This document shows positions 9,286-17,817 of a DNA stretch of 64,000 bases, piece by piece. Under the pieces are notes generated by a model, which was not told the origin of the DNA, made no database searches, and saw nothing but the letters and a program-made list of their open reading frames with translations. A program made the position numbers and the translations under genes. The number at the start of each line of letters is the position of its first letter. The stretch's first letter is position 1. Source of the DNA: Tardiphaga sp051811025 (GTDB taxonomy: Bacteria > Pseudomonadota > Alphaproteobacteria > Rhizobiales > Xanthobacteraceae); contig NZ_JBPWQE010000001.1 of assembly GCF_051811025.1 (NCBI RefSeq), positions 4,030,001-4,094,000 of the forward strand. The letters are read 5' to 3'.

Positions 9286-10482
9286 TCACTGGTCGTCGAG
9301 CAATTCGCCAAAGCCTTCCCAGTTCTTGCCGTTAAAACGGCGCAGCCGCAGCTGCTGGAACGAGAGATAATCGTCCTTGCTGGTACTCACCGTGACACCC
9401 GACAGCAGCAACGGCAGTTTGACGTTCTTCATCGACGTTGCCTGACGCAGAATATTCTCCCGGCTGACATCGTCGCCGCACGCCTTGAGGATATGCGTGA
9501 TGAGATGAGCATTCACGAACCCCGTCGCATAGTTGGTGTTGCGCGGATCAGCCGACGGCAGGCTCTCCTTCATGAAGGCAAAATAGGCTTTCACGTCCTC
9601 GTCGTTCGCCCATTGCTCGTCATTGATGTCCTTCTGATAGCTCGACGTGATCAGGCCGGTGGCATTGTCGAGGCCGGCAGGCTCCAGAAACGTGACCGAC
9701 GAGGCCGAGGTCGGGACAAACATCAGGTCCGGCTTCCAGCCGATTTCGGCAACGCCCTTGATCATTTGCGACGAGAACTTGCCGACCACCGCACCAAACA
9801 GGACATTCGCGCCTGACGACTTGAGCGCTGCGAGCTGTGACGAGATCGTCGGAGCGCTGGTCTCATAGGTCGCCTCGGACACGATCATCTTCGCTGCCTT
9901 GTCGCCCAGGGCGCGCTTGAAGCCGGCCACATAGTCTTTTCCGAGATCGTCGTTCTGCGCCAGGATGGCGATCTTCGCATCCGGCTTGGTCTTCAAAACA
10001 TGCTTGGCATAGACGACGCCTTCCGATTCATAGGCAGCCATTCCCGGCATGGTCCACGGAAACGCCTTCGGGTCGGCCCATTTGGTCGCGCCTGACAGCA
10101 CGAACAGTTGCGGGATCTTCTTGCTGTTCAGATAGCGATGCACCGCATTGTTGGTCGCGGTGCCGAGTGTCCCGAACATCATCAGGACCTCGTCCTGCTC
10201 GACCAGCTTGCGGGTCTGCTCCACGGTCTTCGGCGGCGAATAGGCGTCATCGAGGCTGATGAACTTGATCTTGCGCCCGTTGATGCCCCCGTCGGCGTTG
10301 AGTTTGGCGAAATAGGCCTCCTGCGCACGGCCGATCACGCCGAAGCCCGAGAGCGGACCGCTATAGGGAAGCGTCTGCCCGATTTTTATTTCTTCCTTGG
10401 TGTTGGCCATCGCCTGCGTCGTTGCATGCACGCTTATCGCAAGGGCCAAAAGCCCAAACGTCCTCAGCATCGCTGATGCCAT
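9286..10482 (-). CDS. Liv-type ABC transporter substrate-binding protein (orphan)
   Basis: A periplasmic binding protein of the branched-chain amino acid (LivK-like, type I fold) family, 398 residues. A signal peptide (residues 1-26, cut near TQAMA) is followed by IKIGQTLPYSGPLSGFG, the typical first strand and ligand loop. The ATG at 10482 follows GGGGAG. No LivH/M/G/F genes are adjacent, so it must borrow membrane components (one complete Liv set lies at 47.7-50.9 kb) or serve as a sensor. It sits between nitronate monooxygenase and acyl-CoA synthetase, 38 bases after the former. Ligands in this subfamily are often aromatic or short acids rather than amino acids. Confidence 0.9.
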   Translation of the reverse strand: MASAMLRTFGLLALAISVHATTQAMANTKEEIKIGQTLPYSGPLSGFGVIGRAQEAYFAKLNADGGINGRKIKFISLDDAYSPPKTVEQTRKLVEQDEVLMMFGTLGTATNNAVHRYLNSKKIPQLFVLSGATKWADPKAFPWTMPGMAAYESEGVVYAKHVLKTKPDAKIAILAQNDDLGKDYVAGFKRALGDKAAKMIVSEATYETSAPTISSQLAALKSSGANVLFGAVVGKFSSQMIKGVAEIGWKPDLMFVPTSASSVTFLEPAGLDNATGLITSSYQKDINDEQWANDEDVKAYFAFMKESLPSADPRNTNYATGFVNAHLITHILKACGDDVSRENILRQATSMKNVKLPLLLSGVTVSTSKDDYLSFQQLRLRRFNGKNWEGFGELLDDQ

Positions 10483-10520
10483 GATTGTCCACTCCCCGTT
10501 TTGTTTTTATCGGGCCGCGC

Positions 10521-11495
10521 TTATGCGCGTGCCCGTCTCGCAAAGTCCGAGGTCGCCTCTGCGTATTCGCGCTTGAGACGATCGACGAGTTCAGCGACCG
10601 GCGGCGCATCGACGATTTGTCCGATGCCCTGGCCGCAACCCCAGATGTCCTTCCAGGCCTTGACCTTCATGTTACCGCCGGAACCGAAGTTCATCTTGGT
10701 CTTGTCAGCCACCGGGAGATTGTCGGGATCGAGGCCGGCGGCTGCGATGGACGGGCCGAGATAGTTGCCGTGAATGCCGGTGAACAGGTTGGTGTAGACT
10801 GTGTCATGCGCGGCGAATTCGGTCAGCGCCTTCTTGTAGGCCGGGTCGGCATTGGCTTCTTCGGTCGCAATGAAGCGCGTGCCCATATAGGCGAGGTCCG
10901 CGCCGAGCGCGATCGCCGACGCAATCCCGTAACCGTCTGAGATCGCACCGGATACCAGCACAGTCCCCTTGAACCACTGCTTCACCTCACGTACTAGGGC
11001 GAAGGGTGACAACGTACCGGCATGACCACCGGCACCGGCGCAGACCAGGATCAGTCCATCAACGCCCTGCTCGGCCGCCTTGCGCGCGTGCTTGACGTTG
11101 ATAACGTCATGAAACACGACGCCGCCATAGGAATGCGCGGCCTCGACGATTTCCGACGGCGGGCGCAATGACGTGATGATGATCGGAACCTTGTGCTTCA
11201 CACAGGTTTCCATGTCCTTCATCAACCGGTCGTTGGACGCGTGGCAGATCTGGTTCACCGCATAGGGCGCGACCTTCTTGCCGGGATTCTTCGCCTTGTA
11301 ATCCGCGAGCTCGTCCTCGATGCGCGTCAGCCATTGATCGAGCACTTCCACCGGCCGCGCATTCAGCGCTGGGAACGAACCGACGATACCGGCCTTGCAT
11401 TGCGCAATGACGAGTTCAGGACCGGAGACGATGAACAGCGGGGAACCGAGCACAGGCAGCTCGAGGGTGCCGTCGAGAGCTTTGGGGAGCGACAT
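10521..11495 (-). CDS. Nitronate monooxygenase / 2-nitropropane dioxygenase family
   Basis: An FMN-dependent TIM-barrel enzyme of 324 residues. PLFIVSGPELVIAQCKAGIVGSF at the N-terminus, the phosphate-binding ICAGAGGHAG-like block (LVCAGAGGHAGTLSP) and the SGAISDGYGI loop identify the family. Members oxidise alkyl nitronates or related flavin substrates. The ATG at 11495 has AAGGAAA upstream. It is the first gene of the leftward group with binding protein and acyl-CoA synthetase, and is divergent from a LysR gene. A palindromic operator candidate lies in the short intergenic gap. Many genome annotations use this name for proteins of unproven substrate, so the reaction is uncertain. Confidence 0.9.
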   Translation of the reverse strand: MSLPKALDGTLELPVLGSPLFIVSGPELVIAQCKAGIVGSFPALNARPVEVLDQWLTRIEDELADYKAKNPGKKVAPYAVNQICHASNDRLMKDMETCVKHKVPIIITSLRPPSEIVEAAHSYGGVVFHDVINVKHARKAAEQGVDGLILVCAGAGGHAGTLSPFALVREVKQWFKGTVLVSGAISDGYGIASAIALGADLAYMGTRFIATEEANADPAYKKALTEFAAHDTVYTNLFTGIHGNYLGPSIAAAGLDPDNLPVADKTKMNFGSGGNMKVKAWKDIWGCGQGIGQIVDAPPVAELVDRLKREYAEATSDFARRARA

Positions 11496-11550
11496 AAGCG
11501 TTTCCTTATATTTTTGTAATCGAACTATAGGGGTTGACCACCCGCGCGTG

Positions 11551-11568
11551 TTGTTCGAATTTGAACAA
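11551..11568. promoter_or_regulatory. Candidate LysR operator
   Basis: TTGTTC-GAATTT-GAACAA has perfect 6-bp arms. The centre is near-symmetric and T-N11-A pairs are present, as expected for LysR-type sites. It lies between the divergent starts at 11495 and 11591, 22 bases before the LysR ATG, where autoregulation and control of the divergent operon are usual. Confidence 0.6.
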
Positions 11569-11590
11569 TAAGCCTTCCGGATTTGATCAC

Positions 11591-12481
11591 ATGGACTGGG
11601 ATCTCTGTCGCACCTTCAATGCCGTGGTCGATGCCGGAAGCTATCTCGGCGCGTCCAGGCAATTGCGCACCAGCCACCCGACCGTCAGCCGTGAGGTCGC
11701 GGCGCTGGAGAAGCAACTTGGCACCAAGCTGTTCGTGCGCTCCGACGAAGGGCTGGTGTTAACTGCCCGCGGGCGGCGGTTTCACGAGAACACCAGGGCA
11801 ATGGCCGAGGCCGCGCTGAAGGCGGAAGCCGTGGCCGGCGCGTCTGGCCAGAGCGCAAGGGGCGTGGTCAAAGTATCTATCGGGCCGACGCTGGCGAATT
11901 TCTGGCTGATGCCGCATATCGGCGCCTTCATCCGCGAGCACCCTCACGTCGAGATTCAGCTGGTGACGCACCCGTTCCCGGTCAGCGTGCGTAAGCGGGA
12001 AGCCGATATCGTGCTGCGCCTCTATCAGACTGGCGAAGAAAATCTCACCGGACGGAAAATCGCCAAGCTCGGCGTCGGCTTCTATGCCTCACGCGACTAT
12101 GCGGCGCGATGCCCGCTGCCGGAGCAACGTGGTGCATGGAGAGATCACACGGTGATCGGCTTTGCCGACAAGTCGTCGAATTCCGAACTCGGGCGCTGGA
12201 GCGATCACGTCACCAAGGATGCGACTGTCGCCATCCGCTGCTCGTCGCAGGCCGACATGCTGGCAGCCGTAAGTGCCGGCATCGGCATCTGCGTGCTGTC
12301 TTGCATCGTCGGCGACGCGCATCCGGATCTGGTGCGCGTGGCGCCGCAGAAACTTACCAGCCTGTCGGACATCTGGCTGCTGGCGCATCCCGACCTCACC
12401 GATCAGCCGTCCGTGCGCGCGGTGCTGGAATTCATCACCGCCTGCGCGCGTGACGACCGCGCCCTACTACGCGGCCGTTGA
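11591..12481 (+). CDS. LysR-type transcriptional regulator
   Basis: A 296-residue LTTR. The N-terminal winged helix-turn-helix (residues 1-60) reads MDWDLCRTFNAVVDAGSYLGASRQL, then HPTVSREVAALEKQLGTKLFVR. It is followed by a substrate-binding-like effector domain from about 90. The ATG at 11591 gives the canonical MDWD start; an upstream TTG at 11534 would put the operator palindrome inside the gene. It is divergent from the nitronate monooxygenase operon and is the natural candidate to control it. The effector is unknown. Confidence 0.92.
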   Translation: MDWDLCRTFNAVVDAGSYLGASRQLRTSHPTVSREVAALEKQLGTKLFVRSDEGLVLTARGRRFHENTRAMAEAALKAEAVAGASGQSARGVVKVSIGPTLANFWLMPHIGAFIREHPHVEIQLVTHPFPVSVRKREADIVLRLYQTGEENLTGRKIAKLGVGFYASRDYAARCPLPEQRGAWRDHTVIGFADKSSNSELGRWSDHVTKDATVAIRCSSQADMLAAVSAGIGICVLSCIVGDAHPDLVRVAPQKLTSLSDIWLLAHPDLTDQPSVRAVLEFITACARDDRALLRGR

Positions 12482-12770
12482 TGCACTGCACTTGCCCGGC
12501 CCTTCGCCTGCAGGCAATACGTATCGACAATCTCGCTCACGGTGACGATCCCGCCATGGCGGATGATGGAGCCGAAGGCGGCCATCGCCGAAAATTCTCC
12601 AGCGAGTGACATCCGCCGGAAGATGCGACAAGCTCCGGCTGCGGCAAATTGTTGCGTGTGCCGGAATGCCACTCAAGTGTGCGCTGCGCGCCTGCAAAAC
12701 GTGCTTGGGACATGAGACGCGATGGTCCAAAGAGGGGCAAAGGACCGCCCCGCGGTTCATAGGCTGATCG
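12482..12770. other. Intergenic region before the epimerase operon
   Basis: 289 bases between the LysR gene and the epimerase. It probably holds the promoter of the 12.8-21.4 kb operon. A leftward frame around 12560-12640 reads protein-like (MAAFGSIIRHGGIVTVSEIV) but has no supportable gene boundaries, so it may be a remnant or chance. No clear palindrome or terminator was seen. Confidence 0.4.
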
Positions 12771-13748
12771 ATGAAGATTCTCGTTTTTGGCGGCACCGGC
12801 TTTGTCGGATTGAATATCGCGGAAGCCCTTTTGAAGCGCGGCCATGTGGTGACCCTGTTCGACCGTTCGGGCCTGCCACCAGCGGCGCAGCCTGCCTTCG
12901 CTGACTATGGCGACAGGCTTTCGGTGATCGTCGGCGATGTGCTTGACCGAACACTGATCGACAGCGTCATCGCAACCGGCTTCGATGCGATTGTTCTCGG
13001 CGCTGCGATCACCGCGGGTACGGAGCGCGATGCCGCCGATCCCGAAAGCATCCTGCAGGTCAATCTGATGGCGCAGACGCCGATCCTGATCACCGCGCGC
13101 CGCCATGGCGTCAAGCGCGTGATCAATCTGTCGTCCGCTGGAGCATACGGCACCTCCGCGTTCAAATATCCTGTTCTTGACGAGGAACTGCCCTGCGATC
13201 CCGTCTCGCTCTACGCCATCACCAAATTCGCATCCGAGAAGGTCGCGGCCCGCCTCGCCGCGCTCTGGCAAACCGATTTCATCAGCGTGCGGCTCAGCGC
13301 CGTGTTCGGACCCTGGGAGCGCGCAACGGGCGTGCGCGATACGCTCAGCCCGCTAATGCAGATTTTCACAGCGCAGGCGAAGCAGAGCGCCGCCATTCTG
13401 GTCCGTTCCGGCGTGCGGGACTGGATCTATGCGCCCGATGTCGCCGATGCCATGACGTTGCTGATCGAGGCACCGAAAACGCAGCATCGCCTCTACAACA
13501 TCTCAAGCAGCACGCCGTGGTCAGCGCTGGAATGGGGCCAACAATTGGCGGAGTCCAATCCGGGCTTTGTTTGCCGCCTGGCGAGCACCGGCGAAACTCC
13601 AACCATCGATCTGCACAGCGACAGCGACAGGGCACCACTATCGGTCGTGCGATTGGAGCAGGAGTTCGGATGGCGCGCCAAATTCGGCTGCGCCGACTCA
13701 GCCGCGGATCTGATCGACTGGTCTGCACGGCATAGCGAAGGACGATGA
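12771..13748 (+). CDS. NAD-dependent epimerase/dehydratase family protein
   Basis: An extended SDR of 325 residues. The cofactor motif GGTGFVG is at residues 7-13, and the catalytic set is Ser121/Ser122, Tyr148 and Lys152 (LYAITKFASEK). The family acts on nucleotide sugars, lactones or other hydroxy compounds. Here the setting (SDR, flavin monooxygenase and importer) points to small-molecule catabolism rather than polysaccharide synthesis. It is the first gene of a rightward operon, with one base between its stop and the next ATG. The specific substrate is unknown. Confidence 0.9.
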   Translation: MKILVFGGTGFVGLNIAEALLKRGHVVTLFDRSGLPPAAQPAFADYGDRLSVIVGDVLDRTLIDSVIATGFDAIVLGAAITAGTERDAADPESILQVNLMAQTPILITARRHGVKRVINLSSAGAYGTSAFKYPVLDEELPCDPVSLYAITKFASEKVAARLAALWQTDFISVRLSAVFGPWERATGVRDTLSPLMQIFTAQAKQSAAILVRSGVRDWIYAPDVADAMTLLIEAPKTQHRLYNISSSTPWSALEWGQQLAESNPGFVCRLASTGETPTIDLHSDSDRAPLSVVRLEQEFGWRAKFGCADSAADLIDWSARHSEGR

Positions 13749-13749
13749 G

Positions 13750-14508
13750 ATGAGACTTCAGGGACGTACCGCAATCATCACCGGCGGAGGCTCCGGCATC
13801 GGCCAAGCCAGCGCTATGCTGTTTGCGCAAGAAGGCGCGTTTGTCGAACTGGTTGATCGCGACGAGGCGGCATTGAAAGAAACACTGGCGATGCTGCCTA
13901 GTGCAAACGAGGCGTCGATGCATCTCGGCGATGTCGGCGACGGCGATTTTGCGCAGACAGTCACCAGCGAGATCATTGCGCGGCGCGGTCAGCTCGACGT
14001 GTTGATGACCTCAGCCGGCTTTTCCTGCGGCGGCACCGTGGTGACCACAGCGCCAGAAGATTGGGACGCCGTGTTTCGCACCAATGTCGGCGGCACCTGG
14101 CTGTGGGCGCGTGCGGCTGTCCCGCAAATGCAGAAGCAAGGCAAGGGCTCGATCATCACGCTGGCTTCGCAGCTTGCGATCGCCGGCGGCAAGGGCAACA
14201 GCGCCTATATCGCTGCCAAGGGCGCAATCATCAGCCTGACACGCACGATGGCCGTGGATTTCGCCACCGACGGCATTCGCGTCAACGCGATCGCGCCGGG
14301 CGCCATCGACACGCCCCTGCTGCGCCGCAGCTTCGCGCGCCATGCAGACCCCGAACCCGTACGTGAAGCCTCGCGCAACCGTCACGCCATGAAGCGTTTC
14401 GGTCTGGCCGAGGAAGTCGCGCAGACCGCACTGCATCTGGCGAGCGATGCATCCTCCTTCACGACCGGCACCGTCTTGCCGGTCGACGGCGGGTGGCTCG
14501 CCGCATGA
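13750..14508 (+). CDS. Short-chain dehydrogenase/reductase
   Basis: A classical 252-residue SDR. It has TGGGSGIG at residues 11-18, the catalytic Ser140, Tyr153 and Lys157 (SAYIAAKG), and a C-terminal DGGW typical of FabG-like enzymes. The acidic residue after the second strand (LVDRD) favours NAD(H). The NNAG motif is replaced by TSAG, a common variant. The ATG at 13750 follows the epimerase stop by one base. The stop overlaps the next start as ATGA, so translation is probably coupled to the flavin monooxygenase. Confidence 0.92.
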   Translation: MRLQGRTAIITGGGSGIGQASAMLFAQEGAFVELVDRDEAALKETLAMLPSANEASMHLGDVGDGDFAQTVTSEIIARRGQLDVLMTSAGFSCGGTVVTTAPEDWDAVFRTNVGGTWLWARAAVPQMQKQGKGSIITLASQLAIAGGKGNSAYIAAKGAIISLTRTMAVDFATDGIRVNAIAPGAIDTPLLRRSFARHADPEPVREASRNRHAMKRFGLAEEVAQTALHLASDASSFTTGTVLPVDGGWLAA

Positions 14509-15935
14509 ATGACGCGCTCAAGGCGCTGGAAGCGCAGGTCCGCGACGATCTCCACAAGATCGCCCATCCGAATATGCCGTGGCTCACGCCGAAATCCGCG
14601 CCTGATGGCACCCCCGCGCTGGACGTCCTCATCGTCGGCGCTGGTCAGGGCGGCGTCACGGCGGCCTTCGGCCTGTTGCGGTCTCAGGTCACCAACATAC
14701 TCGTTGTCGACAAAAGCGCCGAAGGCCGCGAAGGCCCCTGGCTCACCTACGCCCGCATGCCGACGCTACGCAGCCCGAAGCATTTCACCGGGCCTGATCT
14801 GGATATTCCGTCCCTCACCTATCAGTCATGGCATGAAGCCATGTTCGGCAAGGAGCACTGGCAGGCGCTCGATCGCATCCCGCGTGGACACTGGGCGGAC
14901 TATCTGCTGTGGTTCAGGCGCACCACCAGCGTGCCTGTGCGCAATGGCTGCGAAGTCCTGGATATCGCGCCGGCTGCCAACGGATTGCTTGCAGCCACCG
15001 TGCAGAGCGCCAGCGGTATTGAAGTCATTCACGCGCGCAAGATCGTTCTGGCCACTGGCCAGGAAGGCATGGGCGACTGGATGATTCCGGAGCAGCTCCA
15101 GCACCTGCCACCGTCACTCTGCGTCAACGCATCCGCGGATATCGATTTCGAAGCCCTGCGCGGCAAGACCGTCGCCGTGATCGGCGCCGGTGCATCCGCC
15201 TTCGACAATGCGGCGACCGCGCTCGAAGCCGGCGCTGAGGTGCACCTGTTGTGCCGCCGCGCGGAAATCCAGATCGTGCAGCCCTACCACTGGCTAACCT
15301 TCCGCGGCCTGCTGCGTCACTTCAGCGAACTCGACGATGCCTGGCGCTGGCGCTTCATGCACCGGCTCATGGATTTGCGCGAAGGCTTCCCGCAGCCGAC
15401 CTGGGATCGCTGCGCGCGGCATGCCGGCTTCCATCTCCACGAAAACGCGCCCGTTCAGTTAGCACAAAAAATGGGCAACCAAGTTACGTTGCAGACACCA
15501 CAGGGCACCTTCACGGCGGACTTTGTGATCTGCGGCACCGGAATCGACTTGGATTTTGCGAGTCGTCGCGAGCTACAGAGCTGCGCCAGCAATATCGCGA
15601 TCTGGTCTGATCGCTACCAGCCACCGGATACCGAACTCAGCCCACGCCTCGGCTGCTTCCCCTACCTTGGCGATGATTACGCACTGATGGAACGCGTTCC
15701 CAACACCACGCCGTGGGTCACCGACATCCACCTTTTCGCAATTGCGTCCACCATGAGCTTCGGCCCGTCGGGGTCATCGATCAATGCGATGACAACTGCG
15801 ATTCCGAAACTGGTGCATGGTCTGACGCGCGGCTTGTTCCGCGCGGATATCGAGCGATACTGGACCGCGTTCGAGGCCTACGACGTTCCACAAGTCACTA
15901 TCACGCGGCAGCCGGAAGCTGCGCCGAAAAGCTAA
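14505..15935 (+). CDS. FAD/NAD(P)-binding monooxygenase-like oxidoreductase
   Basis: A 476-residue flavoprotein with two dinucleotide-binding motifs, LIVGAGQGG (42-50, FAD) and VAVIGAGASA (223-232, NAD(P)H). This is the layout of class B flavin monooxygenases. I did not find a clean FxGxxxHxxxW fingerprint, so it may be an FMO-like oxidoreductase rather than a true Baeyer-Villiger enzyme. The ATG at 14505 overlaps the SDR stop (ATGA). A GTG at 14493 would extend it by four residues. It is the last enzyme gene before the ABC importer genes, so it probably acts on the imported compound or a product of it. Confidence 0.85.
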   Translation: MNDALKALEAQVRDDLHKIAHPNMPWLTPKSAPDGTPALDVLIVGAGQGGVTAAFGLLRSQVTNILVVDKSAEGREGPWLTYARMPTLRSPKHFTGPDLDIPSLTYQSWHEAMFGKEHWQALDRIPRGHWADYLLWFRRTTSVPVRNGCEVLDIAPAANGLLAATVQSASGIEVIHARKIVLATGQEGMGDWMIPEQLQHLPPSLCVNASADIDFEALRGKTVAVIGAGASAFDNAATALEAGAEVHLLCRRAEIQIVQPYHWLTFRGLLRHFSELDDAWRWRFMHRLMDLREGFPQPTWDRCARHAGFHLHENAPVQLAQKMGNQVTLQTPQGTFTADFVICGTGIDLDFASRRELQSCASNIAIWSDRYQPPDTELSPRLGCFPYLGDDYALMERVPNTTPWVTDIHLFAIASTMSFGPSGSSINAMTTAIPKLVHGLTRGLFRADIERYWTAFEAYDVPQVTITRQPEAAPKS

Positions 15936-16088
15936 CGAACCAAACCATCCCGAGCGGGAAAACTCCTCCTGCCCGGCACCTATCGACCGTCGTTTGGCGC
16001 GTTCCTTGCTTCAATGGACGGGTCGCTCGACAGGTCAGGCACTGACGAGTCCGTTCAGAGTTTCCGTCGAATTCAGAGGATAGGGTTT

Positions 16089-17705
16089 ATGGGACTGATC
16101 TATTCCAAGCAGATGCTCGGCGCCGCCGCAGCGCTGGCATTTTTCACCGCTGCCGTTCCTGCCATGGCGCAAACGCGCGCAGAGACGCTGCGCTATGTGA
16201 CCGGCGCGGCTGTCAACACGCTCGATCCCAACATTCCCGGCTCGACCCGCGAGGCCTTTGCCGTCAGCCTCTCGACCTATGACCGCCTCGTCTCGTTCGG
16301 CCGCAAGCAGCTGAATGGCAAATGGGTGTTCGATCTCGACACCATTCGCGGCGAACTCGCGGAGTCCTACACGGTCAGCCCGGATGGCCTGAAGATCACC
16401 TTCAAGCTGCGCAGCGATGCGAAATTCCAGGACGGCTCGCCGGTGACTGCCGAGGATGTAAAGTGGTCGCTCGATCGTGCCGTCACCGCCAAGATCCTTG
16501 GCAAGGCGCAGCTGCTGACCGGTTCGCTCACCGATGCCAGCCAGTTCAAGGTAATCGATGCTTCGACCTTCGAAGTGACGCTGCCGCAGCCGGACAAACT
16601 GGCGCTGCCGAACCTTGCCACGGTCTATCCGATCATCATCAATTCGAAACTCGCCAAGGCCCACGCCACCGAGGAAGATCCGTGGGCGCAGGCCTGGCTC
16701 AAGGAAAACACCGCCGGATCGGGCGCCTATATCGTCGAGACCTTCAAACCCGGCGAGCAGGTCATCCTCAAGCGCAACGACGCCTGGAATCGTGCCGCCG
16801 GCGACAAGCAGGCCTTTTTCAAGCGCCTGATCATCCAGTCGGTGCCGGAGCCGGCAACGCGCGCCAACCTGGTCGAGAAGGGCGATGCCGACATCGTCAT
16901 CGACCTGCAGGCCAGCGACGCACAGGCGCTTGAGGCCAAGGGCAAGCTGCAGGTGATTTCGACGCCGCAGTATAACGCCATCACCTTCATCTCGATGAAC
17001 AACCAGATGGCTCCCTTCGACAAGCCGGACGTGCGTCGCGCCGTGGCCTATGCGCTACCTTATGACGACATGTTCAAGGCGGCACTCTTCAGCCGCGGTG
17101 ATTTGCTGGCCGGCGCGACCTGGGCCGATGGCAAGCCACCGAGCGGTGCATTTCCGATCAAGCAGCCGATCAAACTCGACCTCGAAAAGGCCAAGGCCTA
17201 TCTGAAGGCCGCAGGCTACCCGGACGGTTTCTCGACCACGTTCAGCTTCAATGTGGGTCAGTCCGCCACGGCCGAACCAATGGCTGCGCTGCTGAAGGAA
17301 TCGCTCGCCAAAATCGGCATCAAGGTGGATATCCAGAAATTGCCAGATGCCCAGATGTCGACGCAGATCACCGAGAAGAAGCTGCCCTTCTTCACCGAAG
17401 GCATCGTCGCCTGGCTGCCGTCGACCGACTACTTCTACCGCAACTTCTACACCGGCAATCAGCGCTGGAACTACAGCTCTATCGACAATGCCGAGCTGAC
17501 CGCAGTCGCGCAGAAGGCCCGTTTCGAGGCTGACAAGGCCAAGTACGAAGCCGACGGCAAGGTGCTGAACGCGATGAACTTCGACCTGATGCCGCAGATT
17601 CCGCTGTGGCAGCCGAGCCAGGATGCGGTGATGGCATCGAACCTGACGGGCTACACCTATCAGTTCCATCGCCAGGTCGATTACCGCGACCTCAGCCGGA
17701 AGTGA
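16089..17705 (+). CDS. Family-5 (dipeptide/opine-type) ABC substrate-binding protein
   Basis: A 538-residue periplasmic binding protein of SBP family 5. The Sec signal peptide (residues 1-28, ending PAMAQ) precedes TLRYVTGAAVNTLDP. The family blocks follow: LAESYTVSPDGLKITFKLRSDAKFQDG and, mid-protein, PFDKPDVRRAVAYALPYD. The ATG at 16089 sits behind AGAGGATAGGG; the open frame extends upstream but without signal-peptide sense. It begins the transporter half of the epimerase-SDR-monooxygenase operon, 153 bases after the monooxygenase stop. The ligand is not deducible: family members bind peptides, opines, glutathione, nickel chelates or sugars. Confidence 0.92.
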   Translation: MGLIYSKQMLGAAAALAFFTAAVPAMAQTRAETLRYVTGAAVNTLDPNIPGSTREAFAVSLSTYDRLVSFGRKQLNGKWVFDLDTIRGELAESYTVSPDGLKITFKLRSDAKFQDGSPVTAEDVKWSLDRAVTAKILGKAQLLTGSLTDASQFKVIDASTFEVTLPQPDKLALPNLATVYPIIINSKLAKAHATEEDPWAQAWLKENTAGSGAYIVETFKPGEQVILKRNDAWNRAAGDKQAFFKRLIIQSVPEPATRANLVEKGDADIVIDLQASDAQALEAKGKLQVISTPQYNAITFISMNNQMAPFDKPDVRRAVAYALPYDDMFKAALFSRGDLLAGATWADGKPPSGAFPIKQPIKLDLEKAKAYLKAAGYPDGFSTTFSFNVGQSATAEPMAALLKESLAKIGIKVDIQKLPDAQMSTQITEKKLPFFTEGIVAWLPSTDYFYRNFYTGNQRWNYSSIDNAELTAVAQKARFEADKAKYEADGKVLNAMNFDLMPQIPLWQPSQDAVMASNLTGYTYQFHRQVDYRDLSRK

Positions 17706-17733
17706 TTGTCCGAGCACCAAGCGAGCAAATCCC

Positions 17734-17756
17734 GGAGCGCCATTCTGCGGCGCTTC
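17734..17756 (+). other. Intercistronic stem-loop after binding-protein gene
   Basis: GGAGCGCC and GGCGCTTC pair (one G-T wobble) around a seven-base loop, 28 bases after the binding-protein stop and before the permease gene. No T-run follows, so it looks like an mRNA-stabilising or attenuating stem rather than a full terminator. Confidence 0.5.
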
Positions 17757-17817
17757 GGATCTACGCAGCTTGCGAACTTAGCCGTAGCGAGCTGCCCATG
17801 ACTACGAGTAACCGATC

